This document shows, piece by piece, positions 11,959 through 23,560 of a stretch of DNA of 64,000 nucleotides. The DNA is taken from NCBI GenBank assembly GCA_021432635.1, contig MU270053.1, positions 146,903 to 210,902 of the forward strand, written 5' to 3'. This DNA is from Thozetella sp. PMI_491 (taxonomy: Eukaryota; Ascomycota; Sordariomycetes; Chaetosphaeriales; Chaetosphaeriaceae). Made by a program: the position numbers and the translations under genes. The number at the start of each line of letters is the position of its first letter. The first letter of the stretch is position 1. A model generated the notes under the pieces. It was not told the origin of the DNA. It did no database searches and saw only the letters and a list, made by a program, of their open reading frames with translations.

Positions 11959-12982
11959 CTCTGCCGTTAGATCGTTATCTTGGTTGGGTATAGAGACAGC
12001 GAGCAGAGCTGCCTGGCTTCCGAGAGTTACGGTTATGTTGAACCTAGATGGGAAACTCTATTATGCCACACAAGGCCGAAATACAGCCGTCCCAAAGTAG
12101 AAAGTCCGTGGCAATCTGTTGTGATTTTTTGCCTGACAGGGGAGTGTGAAGGTGCCGCGGGATACTCTTGGAGATTGCCGTTAGGGTTGAACACCAGATC
12201 TCGTTATCGGCCGGATGCCGCCGCCTGCCAATCAAGTGGGCCAAGAGTTATTCACTACGGGAGGCTGCACCTAGAGGATGCAGGGCCGGATGCTAATTAA
12301 TAGACTCAGGACGTCGGAAATAGCGGTCACTTGTTCTTACACATGAACCAGCCCCATCGAGTCACGGTGCAGTGAGGTCATTGACCAGGCTCCAACTAGT
12401 AGTAGTATGTCGAAGATGGGACGAGCGACTGAGGACGAACCAGAGGTAGGCAATAGCCGTAGAAGGTCGTACCGGGAGGAATGGCGCTGTGGCAGCTGGC
12501 ACCAAGTGGCAGGTTCGAAGGTACTTGCGCGTTTTCGCCCCATGGCTCCGTTGGCTCTAGCCGCCTCCAGGCCAGGGTCGTCACCCATGTGGGCGCCAGA
12601 GCACGCGGTCCTGGGGTTAAAGTTGGTTGGAGATAGCTCCCTATTCCGGCCACGCGATGGTCTCTGCGCCCAAAGCTGAGGCTTCTCCCGTGGCATCAGT
12701 TTCCCCCCGCCCCTTCGTCTCCCTGCATCCGAAACCGTCCAAAATCCACGCAACATCGTCACCACCGCCCGATTGACATGTTTTTGCATTTTCTCTCGTC
12801 AGCATCGCCTCGCCGCCGCCATTGATTCCACCATCCCTCTCTCCCCATTTCCATCGCCTGCGCGCCCCTGGAATTTCTGGGTCGATGGCTTATGTGCAGT
12901 GAAAAACCAAACTCGTGGAAAAAAAATTCTGAAGCAGTGATTCAACACCCGCCCGGGACGCAATCTCGCCCTTTCCTCAGCC
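11959..12982. promoter_or_regulatory. Divergent upstream region of oxygenase and Ies1 genes
   Basis: About 1 kb separates the two divergent start codons. The last 250 bases before 12983 are pyrimidine-rich and probably include the Ies1 leader. The open frames at 12044-12789 show no protein-like features. No specific binding site is claimed. Confidence 0.4.
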
Positions 12983-15253
12983 ATGGCCACCTCTCCCGCA
13001 TCGGAGGCAATGAGCTCCCCCCCCCCGGTCGACAAGTCCTTCATGACCAACGTCACTGAGGATGAGGACTCGAGCAAGATGATCTCCCGGACGCCCGAAC
13101 CCGCCGAGCGCCAGCCTCGTGGCAAGAAGCGCGCGAGAGGCGACGACGCCAATGCATCGAGCACCATCGGGAAGATCAGGCATCTCAAAAAGGAGGACGG
13201 CGAGCCTTTGTGGCGCAAGGACATCCAGTACGACTTCCTCAAGGCCGTCTTCTCGGACGAGCAGAATGTCTTCACCAACAGCTACGAATCGGGCAAGCTT
13301 GGCAAGCAGTGCTTCGCCGACCTCTACATCGACACCATGTCTAGGAGCACCAAGACCAGCAAAGTCCTCCGCGACAAGCTGCTTAGTGATCGCGAAGCCG
13401 CGAAGGGCATGGCTATGGTCTGCCTCCTGGTCAATATCGGCCGCATGAACACCACCCTCAACTGTGCGTACCTCCACCCTACACAGACCCTCTAACCCCC
13501 GACGCGTCGGCCCAACTCGCTCGATGCTAATTTCTATGCAGTCTTCCCCGAGATGCGAGCCCAGCTCCGAACATACCACGCGATTCCATCGTTGCAGGCA
13601 CACCAAGACCCACATGCCTACAAGCAGCTCCAAGATGCGCCCAGGTTGAAGTCCATCCTCAAGGGAGGCGCCGAGGATCGACGAGAGCCCCAGAGCTTGG
13701 ATGATATCAAGGCCCAGAACGTACCTCGGACCAACCCGGTCAACCTGTTGTTCGTCATTTGCCAGTCAGCGACCAAAATCGCCGAGCTGCACTTCCCCCC
13801 GGGCCGCGAGTTCCACGACCTGATCATGAAGACGAATCTATCGAGCCGTAGCCGCGCGCGCGCATTCCTGTGGCTGATGTGGTTCTATCTCGAGTCAGAC
13901 TTCACCGAGGAAGGCTGCGATGAGAACCCTTTCGGTCCCGGCGTCGACTACGGGGTCGATGTCGCCAACCAAGGCGTGCCTCGCCTGGACCCCATGACCA
14001 AGGAGGAGGAGGCTCTAGAGAACCAGGATCCGCAGGAAGAGGTCGACTTTGGCTTCGCCAAGCAGAAAACACGTGCCAAGATCATCGAGGCGGACCAACA
14101 ATTCATCGCAGATAACCAGACCAAGCGTGGCGGTGGATCTCGCAAGAGCGCGGCTGGCGCTGGCGGCGACGATGGGCCGAGCACCGGTATTCTCCCTCGC
14201 ATACGGCCCTCCAAGCATCAGGACAGCGACATCGATAGCGTCAGATCAACCCCGCCGCCGCGGTCTCTAGCTGCGAGACAGAGTGGTGCCGGTAGCGTAA
14301 TTCGCCGCGGCGCGGCCGGCCTCAAGTATCAGCTCTTCGAAGGCTCATCGCCTGGCGGCGGTACGGCCGAGGGTATCGTCGCTCGCAAGCCTCGCCCACC
14401 CACTGCGCACCAGCTCGCGGTCGAGCGGAACCGGACTCAGCATGTTGAGTATATCCTAGACCGCGGTATCCGCAAGAGCCATCATAAGTTCCGCAAAGCC
14501 CGCCGTGCCGAAGGCTCTCTCGTCCGCGCTCTTAACCGCCTCGGGCACATGACGGATCCTTTCGAGGACAGCGACGATGATGACTGCCAGATGCACAACA
14601 AGCAGCTGGCCCTCATGGGTGGCCCCAACGGCGAGTCCAAGGGCTTTCCCTACCGCGAGAGGGGCTTCGGTGGCCTGTGCCAGCTGCGAGGGGAAGATGA
14701 CGACTTTGGCGAGGAATTCGCCACGTTCTGCGCCTCCATCCGTCGTACTCAACGCCGCCTTGAGCGTTGGGAGGCACACGAAGGACCGGAGCTGGGCGTC
14801 ATCCAGCCGATCAAGCGGGCTCGCCAGAACCGGCCCGAACCGCTCGACGACGACCTCGACGGAGAAGGTTCGCCTTCCAAGGATGCGATAGACCCTGCCG
14901 AGACTGAGGACGAGACCGAGTTGGTGATCAAGGCGCCGCCCCGCCGTCGCCCCGCCGCGCGCCGCGCACCGCGCCCCAAGGCCAATGGGCGGCGCTCCAA
15001 CGTCAACGGCGACACCCGTGCGGATGACAGCGTGGCCGACATCGATGCCGACGGTGATACACAAATGGAGATCGGCAACGACTTGGATGACGTGGACAAG
15101 GAGCTGCTCGGCCTGGCCGAGGATGATGATGGCCCCACGCAGGGCCCGAAGGAGGACGACAACGAAGGAGAGGAGGATCTGGACGATGCCGATAGGGCGC
15201 TGCTGGGCATGGATACTACCATGATGGATGACGAGACTGACTACTCGGACTAA
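12983..15253 (+). CDS. IES1: INO80 chromatin-remodelling complex subunit 1 (Ies1)
   Basis: Ies1 is a fungal-specific subunit of the INO80 nucleosome remodeller in the nucleus. Two exons (12983-13463, 13542-15253) give 730 residues. The conserved core spans about residues 55-310. It includes the segment LWRKDIQYDFLKAVFSDE near residue 75, a TNPVNLLFVICQ-like stretch near 225 and the helix RAFLWLMWFYLESDF near 263. The C-terminal half is basic then acidic, with Arg/Pro-rich and Asp/Glu-rich tracts, as expected of a flexible histone- or DNA-contacting tail. The start at 12983 is the first in-frame Met. A run of ten C bases (13017-13026) lies within the Pro codons near the N-terminus. The intron is 78 bases. 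Expression is probably constitutive. Confidence 0.85.
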
Positions 15254-15673
15254 GAGGCCGTATCTGGCATGACGAGATTAGCCGTTGAGGTTGACCATGG
15301 CGAGGGGAATGATCTAGGCAGGTGTGTAAGTATACGAAGGGCTCGGTCCACGGGATGCTTTGGTTTTGGTTGGGACGATTCTCAGAATGCCTGTCGGATA
15401 GGCTGGCTGGCGTTGGAAGGGGGATATAGTACAGCTGGGGCGAATGGGGGTCTGCTGCCCGCTGCCTTACATAGGAACTGCTGAAGCTGGCCCCCTATAT
15501 TCTCTCTACGTACCACAAAATAGAAGAACGGCGTGGTGGGGATGCGTAATATTCTTGATTATGCGCTATCTCCTTACCCATATTCTAAGGTTCCGACAAG
15601 TAGTTAACTGAAGGATGTTGCACATGATTTACGGCGCAAGAGATGCCTTGTGGCTAGCCGCCCTGCAAGCCTT
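15254..15673. other. Convergent intergenic region
   Basis: These 3' flanks of Ies1 and the small DUF1115-like gene hold no open frame with coding character and no repeat. Confidence 0.5.
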
Positions 15674-16127
15674 TTAGACGAAGGCCATGGCCTTCCTCCA
15701 CCATTCCAGAATCCCATTCTGCTCCATGATGGTGGCAAACTCCTTGACCGTAGCGACCTCGTTCAGGCCAGGCTGCCACCTGTCAGATTTGGGGGCGGGA
15801 CCGGCGCCTATGGGAAAGGGGCTGGGTCTTGCCATCAGTTGGTAGTCTTTGTATCGAAGCCTCTGCCAGCGGGTCCCCGTCAACACGAGCTGGGGATGGA
15901 GTGGGTGCAGTGTAGGTAAGGTTAGCTCTCACATGGACAGTCGAAACCCATTCCCGGACGCCCTCCTCGCTACCATTACAATACATGATGCCCGGGCACC
16001 CTCCGCTGCGGAGGAGGGCATAACAAGCATGCTTGTCTGCTGCCTTCTTCAAGTGGGCCACCTTTTTGCGCGAAGTGATGTGGTGGGTGCGTATGAGGGC
16101 ATGGTAAAGGACGCCATGTCCAGACAT
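15674..16127 (-). CDS. Small stand-alone DUF1115 (Prp3 C-terminal-like) protein
   Basis: Exons 16127-15933 and 15862-15674 encode 127 residues. The N-terminal part (GVLYHALIRTHHITSRKK, then a Cys-rich CPGIMYC segment) resembles the DUF1115 fold found at the C-terminus of Prp3 and of RWDD2 proteins. In that family a His-His-Ile/Leu segment begins the domain and a Gly-x-Pro-Gly strand follows. The intron is placed so that EWVSTVH is followed by RLRYKDYQL, which restores the expected final strand. An alternative acceptor 27 bases upstream is also in frame. The protein is small and single-domain. A role in RNA or ubiquitin-related binding is possible from the fold relatives but not shown. The gene is divergent from the ligase-like gene. 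Confidence 0.7.
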
Positions 16128-16626
16128 GGAAGGCCAAGAAAGAAGGAGGGATCACATTAACGAGTCACACGATGGGTTGGAAGGCTGAAGGTCTGAATGG
16201 TAGCCTATAGCTGGCTGCTCCGTGAAAAGACGTGTGCTGCATGAAAGAGGCTGGGTGAGTGGGCTGTGATTCACCCGAACGGCAGCCGCGGCTTCCTCAC
16301 GCAAATCCTTAATGGCAGGTGAGGCGCTAGCTCGATTCACCCAGCCCAATTTAGATACAACCAGCACGTGCTCACGCGGCGCCTGGTCGCCCCGCAACGC
16401 GCCGGGCGTGTGTCCACATCGCAACAAACTTCAATTCAGGAGGCAGAGCTGGGCCGTGAATCCTCTAGGTAGCCGCCGCCCCGGCCTGAGGTGTGTAACA
16501 GGCACCAGTCTCGTAACCCGAATTTCCTACAAATACCGCTTGCTTCTTCAGCATTCAGGTTCCTCTCAATGGCGGAGAGCGACCATAAAGGGTTGCCAGA
16601 CTCGACCTACTATCGCAACCGTCGCC
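16128..16626. promoter_or_regulatory. Divergent upstream region of DUF1115-like and ligase-like genes
   Basis: These 500 bases separate two divergent starts. The open frame that runs into 16627 from the left has no conserved features, and the family alignment of the ligase begins at the Met at 16627. No specific site is claimed. Confidence 0.4.
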
Positions 16627-19600
16627 ATGTCGTTCCGGTTTTCGTACGTGTGCGACCTCCTCGAGGGTCTCGCAGATAACAGGCCGGAGAAGTCGGGCTA
16701 CCGCCCCAGCCAATATCTTATTGAGCGATGGTTCGCGCTGCACGACGCCAGGCTTCGTCGCGACGACTTTCCCCTCGCTGCCTTGCTCTCGATCCTGCTC
16801 CCGGAAAAGAGGACGGATCGAGTGTATGGCATCCAGGAAAGCAAGCTTCGCGGGATTTTTGGTCGTGCCCAGGGCCTCGGGCGGCCACGCCTGCAAGAAC
16901 TTGATCAGTGGAATCGGCCGGGGTCTAAGCGTGATTTCGCTGAATGCATCGAAGCTGTCCTGAAAGCCTCCGTGAGTCTCTCATTTACTGACCAAAGATA
17001 TCCTTTGGGCTAGAGTCAACTAACCCTGCATCAGCCATGCTCTATCGATCCATTGGTCACCATCAAGGAGATTGATGACGGCCTCAACGCTGTTGCCTCG
17101 GGATACCGGTATAGCTCGCCTACCATTCGGGCGCTCCCTCATTCTACAAGCAATCCCCACATCCACCTTGGCAGTCTCTACAAGCGGCTCTCGCCGCGGG
17201 ATGCCAAGTGGTTCACCCGGCTGATCCTCAAGAACTATGGAACTGCTTGTCCAGATCCCCGGGTTGTGTACAAGTGCTGTCACCCTGCCCTGCCTTCCCT
17301 CCTTCGCGTCCAGGATGACTTTGTCGCTGCCGGTCAGACGATCCAGCTACATCGCCGTCTGGCACGTGTTACCGATGACCCTTTGGACAAAGAGAACCTG
17401 GCAAAGTTTCTGGCGCCAGTGATTGGCATCAAGGTGGGCCGGCAGACCTGGATGAAGGGACGAAGCATCAAGAATTGCTTAGAGATGGGCCACGGGAGAA
17501 TGAGCTGCGAAGAGAAGTTAGACGGGGAGTACTGCCAAATCCACATCGACCTGAGCAAAGGAGAGGATTGCATCCAAATATTCTCCAAGAGTGGGAAGAA
17601 CAGCACCCAAGACCGGCGTGCTTTGCACGGGTGAGCCATACCCACCGTCAAAGCTCGCAGGCGACTTCTAACCTTGCGATAGTGCTATTCGACGGTCTTT
17701 GCAAATCGGGAAGATGTCTTGTCCCTTCAAAAAACGGTGCATCCTCGAGGGCGAGCTGTTGGTCTACAGCGATAAGGTAGGTGGGATCTTTCGCTTAGCT
17801 GAGTATTTTCTAATGCGAAGCAGGACAAAAAGATACTAGCCTTTGACAAGATCCGTAAGCATGTCTCGCGTTCGGGGGCATTTTTGGGCACAGATGCAGA
17901 CTCACAGTATGGACCCTTTTACCGCCTCTCAGGAATGGCCGAGACTGATCTGCATCAGACGACATCATTGGGAGCATCTCATGATCGTCTATTACGACAT
18001 TCTAGTGGTAGACGACGAATCCTTATTGAACACCTGTCGATCGAGGCGATTCGTGCATCTCGAGCGTCTTGTGACCTGCATCCCCGGCCGATCGGCATTA
18101 GTCCGCCGCCATACGATCAACTTCGATCGGCCTTCTGCCGGATTGGACTTACAGAGGGCATTGGATAAGTGCACAGAAGGGAAGGGTGAGGGCCTGGTAC
18201 TAAAGGCCGACGACCCGTACTTTAGCTTCGGCTCCTCGAGGAGACGCTTCGAGGGCTGTCCAATCAAATTAAAGAAGCAATATCTTCAAGGGAACGGGGA
18301 TGTGGGCGATTTTGCCGTGGTTGCCGCCCGGTACGACGCGGCAAAGGCCAAAATCTATGGCATCCCTCATCTCAAGTATACCCACTTCTACATCGCATGC
18401 CTGTTGAACAAGGACGAGGTGCTGGGCCGGGGCTGGCCACCTCGCTACAGAGTCACCAATGTTGTCGAACTCAACAAGACACAGATGCGGGAGCTCGTCT
18501 CGTATGCAAACCCAGAGGCTGTTCTCGTATCAGAGGGCGAGGACTTAGGTTTCGAGATTGCGCCCGGCATCGACAATGGCAAACTCCCGTCTATCCTGTT
18601 TCCAGAGCCACCAGTATTCGATATCACCTCTTTCTCCTTCGAGAAGCCGGGAAACACTGGCTTCTGGTGCCCTAGATTTCCAGGCGTCAGCAAGATACAT
18701 CTTGATCGGACGTGGCGGGACGTGATCTCTTTCGACGAGATGCAAGAATTGGCGAAAGAAGAGACGGGGGTCTCGTTCCCTGTAGGAACTGAAGAGACTC
18801 GAAGGCTCGCCTTGGCCTCGGCGACCCGGCAGACGGAGCGCTGTCCATCAGAAATTAGCCAAGAGACGAGAGTGACGACCCCTGCGCAATCTTCGCAGCT
18901 GAGTCAAAGTTGCGGTGGCAGTTGCTCTATACCAATAACCCAATCGCCCTCCTTGCCCACAGCCACTTCTGCTATGGCAGCACCACCCCCTCCTTCCACA
19001 CCTTCTGGGCCCGTACCCGGCACGATATTCGCCACATCGCCAACGCATTCTGGCACTAACAGGCGTCCGGCCGCAAGCCTTGGAGAGCCAGTAGAAATTT
19101 ACGGCGGTAGGCGACAAGTATCGCCCCAGAAAGCCAGGGCCAGGAAAAACAAGCAAATGGCGCCCATACCGCCAACTGTCATAATAATATCTGACGATTC
19201 TCAGAGTCAGCCAAGATCGCAGCGGAAGAGAATACCTCTTGGGGAGGTTACTAGCCCCTCACACTCCCAGAGCAACGAGATGCCTAGGCCTATAGCCAGC
19301 TTTGTTGACGACGATGCTGCCCATGTTATCGCAGCGACCCAGCATTCAGTTACACCAACATCAGGGCAAAAGCCATGCCCATCGGGGTCTCCGTCACGGA
19401 CTCCGACTTCATCTGGGGCTACAGAAGGACCCCAGTCATCAGGGGGCAAGCGAAAACGCGCCTTGTCAACGAGCAAGGCGTCTTCTGAGAGAGCAGCGAA
19501 GAGGACTTGTTTGTGTCCAGGCCTCTGTCGACTCGCTCGCTGCCAGCTTCTTTTGGCGCCGTGTGTCTCGCGTATCCCCTGGCTGACCGAGGATCTGCTC

Positions 19601-19966
19601 TCCTTCCATGGTGTTGACGAGCATGTGTCGGATCCTGCGGCGTGGAATGCCGACCCAACTATGGACGCCACCGAGATGAGCATCGCCTCGACAGCAAATG
19701 GGCCACGTCCGGTTCGGAAGGTAGCCCTTGTCGAGTCTCGTCGAAAAGCGGCGACTGAAGAATTTCTCCGCCGTATCGAGGCGGCGAATCTCGCGCGCAG
19801 CAACGGCAGGAAGGAGTACGTGATGGTGTTTGACTGGAGGGTCATGGAGGCCCTGGCAAAAGAGGAAGAAACATACGCGAAGATATCAGGAGAAGCTAGG
19901 CGCGATGTATTTGACATGAGGAACACGAACAGCATTTGGCGGAAGCATTGGGTGGGTTTGGTTTGA
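16627..19966 (+). CDS. ATP-dependent DNA ligase domain protein, ligase IV-like without BRCT
   Basis: Five exons (16627-16971, 17035-17630, 17683-17776, 17824-17906, 17959-19966) give about 1041 residues. The N-terminal domain resembles that of DNA ligase IV (LPEKRTDRVYGIQE near residue 60). All nucleotidyltransferase motifs are visible: motif I KLDGEY with the adenylated Lys near residue 275, motif III LEGELLVY, motif IIIa VYYDILVVD, motif IV EGLVLK and motif V IKLKKQY, followed by an OB-fold-like part (PRYRVTNVVELN). After about residue 690 the chain is Ser/Pro/Thr-rich and disordered, then ends in a short helical stretch. I find no BRCT domain, whereas ligase IV has two that bind XRCC4/Lif1. 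It is therefore probably a fungal ligase IV paralogue. The exon 4/5 junction was set by restoring the sequence around HLMIVYYDI. Confidence 0.82.
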
Positions 19967-20205
19967 TGGCATCACATAGGCCTGAGGTTGAACAGGCGCT
20001 GCCTGCATCGGCATTTGGCTTGTGACGTGCCCATAGAAACGTGCATGGTAAGGATAGGGATCTGCATGGTACGGCGCGCTATACCAATGGGAGGGTTGGG
20101 TTTTTTATTCTAGCATAGCCGTGGAAGGCTCACGGCGAACTGACAAGGGGTAGTTTGCACAATGCATGGGCACGTCAGCCTCTAATACAACTAAGCAACA
20201 GATTG

Positions 20206-20252
<47 letters not shown>
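20206..20252. repeat. Compound (CT)n(GT)n microsatellite
   Basis: Seven CT units run directly into about seventeen TG units. It lies in intergenic DNA, 240 bases past the ligase-like stop. Such tracts are prone to length change and can form left-handed DNA in vitro; no function is claimed here. Confidence 0.95.
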
Positions 20253-20253
<1 letters not shown>

Positions 20254-20388
20254 TGGAATGAATGCCTTGGCTTCCAAGAAGTGGCCAATGGGTAGCCTAT
20301 TTCGTCGCATTGTCGCATGGTCATTGCGGCCCTCGGTGCCTGCTAGTGGACTGCCCCTGACTTCGTGTTTACTTCGCCTTACAAGCTC

Positions 20389-20400
20389 GGGTTAGGGTTA
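20389..20400 (+). repeat. Short interstitial telomere-like motif (two TTAGGG-type units)
   Basis: The sequence GGGTTAGGGTTA equals two units of the telomeric repeat used by most filamentous ascomycetes. Two units can occur by chance or serve as a Tbf1-type factor site upstream of a gene. It is 314 bases upstream of the 20714 start codon. Confidence 0.5.
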
Positions 20401-20713
20401 ACTGTGGGGTCGGAAGCGTCAATTGGCATTCTCATTTCTCTGGTCGTTGCCTAGGAGCACGAGCTTACGAAGTAGAGCGAGCTTGCTAACGAAGCGTATC
20501 CGCGACTAAGAGCACGGAAATGGATGCGAGACGGCGGTTTTAGGTCAGGTGAAGATTTAGAGTCTCAAAAAGAAGTTCTCGCGGTATCTATGAGATACGT
20601 CTTTACGTGTCCTACTTTCCAGGTCATCTATGGTGAGTTGCCATTGCTTTAGCTTCGCTCGCTAGCTCTTCTGACGCAGCTCTGAGTAGCACTGCCAAGC
20701 CAAACCTCCAGCC

Positions 20714-21328
20714 ATGGCATTTCGCAGCCCATTAGGCGGTCTCAGGTTTCTGAGCTCACGGCTCCCGTTTGTGCGAGCCCCAGGGGTCTCCCGGTTGCGG
20801 CCGCGCGCGGTGAAGCGCCGTGCTTACAGCGGCGCGGGCCGCCAGGACGCCGAAGCTGCCAGCTCGCGCGCGAGCCGCATCCTCTCGCGCCTGCCGCCGT
20901 CCATGCGCAAGTACACGGACCGGCTGCGCAACGCACCCGTGTCGCATGTCGTGGCCTTCCTGGTTCTCCACGAGCTGACGGCCATAGTGCCTCTTGTCGG
21001 GCTGTTCGGATTCTTCCACTACACCGACTACGTGCCAATTGGGTACATGCTGGAGAACTACGGATCCTACGTCCGCGATGGTGCTATCAGATTCGAGAGG
21101 TACTTTAGGAAGAAAGGCTGGCTGGGGGAGGAAGATAGAGGGGCGGAGGATGAGGGAGCCCTTGATCTGTGGCAGGCGAGCGGGCGGTATAAAATGGTCG
21201 TCGAGGTCGCGCTGGCTTATGCCATCACTAAAGTCCTCCTTCCAGTACGCATAATAGGAAGCGTGTGGGCCACACCGTGGTTCGCAGGAGTCCTGATTCG
21301 CATGCGGCGGCTGGTATGGCGTTCGTAG
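20714..21328 (+). CDS. Mitochondrial DUF1279 protein, FAM210/Mrx11-like
   Basis: This single-exon gene encodes 204 residues. The first 45 or so residues are rich in Arg, Ser and Ala with no acidic residue until about 45, typical of a mitochondrial presequence. Residues 78-108 form a hydrophobic helix pair start (HVVAFLVLHELTAIVPLVGL) followed by FFHYTDYVP, which matches the DUF1279 core. A second hydrophobic region near 165-190 ends in VRIIGSVWATPWFAG, another family signature. Yeast Mrx11 is found with the mitochondrial ribosome/expressosome and animal FAM210 proteins act in mitochondrial translation, so an inner-membrane role close to mitochondrial gene expression is likely. The length is normal for fungal members. 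It is convergent with the NDK gene. Confidence 0.8.
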   Translation: MAFRSPLGGLRFLSSRLPFVRAPGVSRLRPRAVKRRAYSGAGRQDAEAASSRASRILSRLPPSMRKYTDRLRNAPVSHVVAFLVLHELTAIVPLVGLFGFFHYTDYVPIGYMLENYGSYVRDGAIRFERYFRKKGWLGEEDRGAEDEGALDLWQASGRYKMVVEVALAYAITKVLLPVRIIGSVWATPWFAGVLIRMRRLVWRS

Positions 21329-21678
21329 CCGAGTACGAATAGGCATCATCGCTCCAAGACTAGAGAAGTCCTTCAGGGGAATAGAAGCACTTCTATATCT
21401 CGCTGGGGACAAGTTCGCACCTACCTTCAGGGAAGGGGGCGGTGCGCAGTAGGTTTCCCTAAAGACAGCGTCTTTGGATCTGAGATGACCCAAAAGTCTC
21501 TACTATGCTTGGCGGCTTAGCAGCACGGAGGATATAATCGAGGATGGCTGAGCATGTGCGAGAAAGGGAGCAAGTGGATGGATAGGCCAGAATCGGTAGC
21601 CTCGATTTGCTTGCTCAGATAGAGATAAACTCCAATCTACTCTAGTACTTTCTTATGTGTAGGCATATATAAGGCGCT
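21329..21678. other. Convergent intergenic region
   Basis: These 3' flanks of the DUF1279 and NDK genes contain nothing else recognisable. Confidence 0.5.
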
Positions 21679-22592
21679 CTACTCCTCGTAGATCCAGGAG
21701 TGCTGGGCAGACTTCCACTGGATGAGGTCCTCCTTCTTGAACCACAGAGCAATCTCCTTCTGGGCGTTCTCGACGCTGTCAGATCCGTGGCAGACGTTGC
21801 GGCCCATGACCAGGGCGTAGTCGCCGCGAATGGTGCCAGGGGCAGAGGCAAGGGGGTTGGTGGCACCGAGGATGGCTGGTGAACAAAGTGTCAGCACCGG
21901 TCAGGCATTAAAGGGATAGGTTGTGGGTAGCATACTACGGCCAGTCTTGACGGCGTCACGGCCCTCCCAGACCATGGCGACGATCGGGCCGCTGTTCATG
22001 TCTGATGCCATGGTTAGATTTAAGTACAGAAGGAGGGGCTGATGAGCACGTACAGTCAACGAGACTGGCGAAGAAGGGCTTGTCCTTGAGGTCGGCGTCT
22101 GGGAAGACGGTCAGCAAGACTGGCCGAGGGGCAGACTGGGAAGAGGAGTCCACAAACAGTGCTTCTCAAGATGCTCCTTGCCGGGGGTGACAAGCTTGAT
22201 GGCAACGAGCTTGAAGCTGAGTACTGTTAGTTTTGTTGATTCGGGCTCAGGGCGGCTTGGAATCTTGGGCATCGAGGCTGCTTACCCGCGGGACTCGAAG
22301 CGAGAGAGGATGGGGCCGACAAGGCCACGCTTGGGCACTGTCAAAGAGCTGTCCTAAAGCATTAGGAGAGAGAGGAGGCTGCATACCTGGACGCCATCGG
22401 GCTTGATAGCGATGAAGCTGGCGGCGGAATTAGCAGGCCGGTCTTGACAATTTTTTGTGTTGACATCCGGCGATGGCGGGGTTGATGGCGGGGTTGCAAG
22501 CCCCGACCGCACGACCAGGCGAGCTTAGGCGGGCGAAGTACGAAGAGGAATTGAGGGTTAAGGAGGACTCACGTCTGCTCAGTGGACGACAT
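21679..22592 (-). CDS. ndk1: Nucleoside diphosphate kinase
   Basis: This enzyme transfers the gamma-phosphate from ATP to other nucleoside diphosphates through a phospho-histidine. Seven exons (22592-22573, 22417-22387, 22329-22286, 22216-22158, 22098-22054, 22001-21936, 21875-21679) give 153 residues, exactly the usual size. The N-terminus reads [15 protein letters not shown], then RFESRGFKLVAIK. The active site His is in NVCHGSDS near residue 118, and the C-terminus has the usual WIYE. The gene is remarkably intron-dense, with six introns in 460 coding bases and several exons under 50 bases. Every junction restores the invariant family sequence, so the model is secure. It is divergent from the glucosidase II gene. 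Housekeeping expression is expected. Confidence 0.96.
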
Positions 22593-23560
22593 CTTGAGGT
22601 CTGAGGTCTCGGGGACGGCTAGATTGAGAGTTTGTGGTTGTGCAAGTGTGGTGTTGCGGTGTGGAGGAAGGGGACTGGAGCAAACAGAGAGCTTATAGGC
22701 AATTGCGAGGAGGGGGAGAGTCCAGAGAAAAAGTAGTAGTAGTGGGGCCCGCCATGTGGATGGGCCGCCGAAAGCCATTCGTTGACTGGGCGCCCGCTTT
22801 GAGCTCAGCTTGCCATCGTGGTCTTTTTCATGCACGCCGGCGTCTGGCTTGCTTCTGCCGCCAGGATCGCCTGCTTCTGTTTCCATGTTGCACGATATGG
22901 GCGCTGAAGAAAAGGATGCCGAAAGGCCAAGGCACAGAACAGAGGAGGGAGTAGTCGCTGGTCGGAATGGGTTCTGTTGAAATCTGCCAATGTCTAGAAG
23001 GTCTTGTCTATCAACAGCTTTTTTTTTTTAACGGGCCGTTGGGACCAAGCACCAGCGGCGAGTCGGCTCAGATCCCCCTGGGAGAATTGCGCCCATGAAT
23101 CCAGTGCTGAGTCTTTTTGAAGCTGAGATACCGCTCGCCTTTGTGCGAGCCGAGTTGGTAATTCGCCAGATATCACATTAGCAAGTAGACGCCCCCGTTA
23201 TAGACATGGGCGTGTTGTTGTTGGCCTCCGGTTATCTTTGTACTATCTCTGTTGCGGGGGGCCAGAGCTTGGCAAGGTGTGGGTCCCCCCTGCAGCCTCC
23301 AGGAGCAGCTGTCAGAATGTCGCAGGCTAAGCCAATGTGGCCAAAAAGAGACAGCTTTACCCGGCACTCAACAATCGAGCAAACAGGACAGAGAAAGGTG
23401 TCACGTTGGCGAACGACAGACACATCAACGGTTACACAGGGAGGTAATCGCAGGCCGAAGATTCGATGCCAACGGCATTGTAAATCCTTCTTTTCGTTTT
23501 CATTCCTGACTCTATTTATCTATCGCCATTCCGACCCCTCGTTTGGAGGGCCCTCTCACA
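22593..23560. promoter_or_regulatory. Divergent upstream region of NDK and glucosidase II genes
   Basis: About 970 bases separate the two starts. A CCAAT box is present at 23332-23336 (plus strand), about 225 bases before the glucosidase start, and the last 100 bases before it are pyrimidine-rich as in a fungal leader. Open frames here show no protein-like features. Binding by a CCAAT factor is an inference. Confidence 0.4.

Larger units (their letters stand above)
19967..20713. other. Intergenic region with microsatellite and telomere-like motif
   Basis: No gene is supported. It holds a (CT)n(GT)n microsatellite and one GGGTTAGGGTTA motif, listed separately, and presumably the promoter of the following mitochondrial gene. 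Confidence 0.55.

Noticed and set aside
14456-15064. 202-codon minus-strand frame inside Ies1
   Set aside because: Antisense shadow of a GC-rich coding region with open third-position bias; Ies1 on the plus strand explains the sequence.
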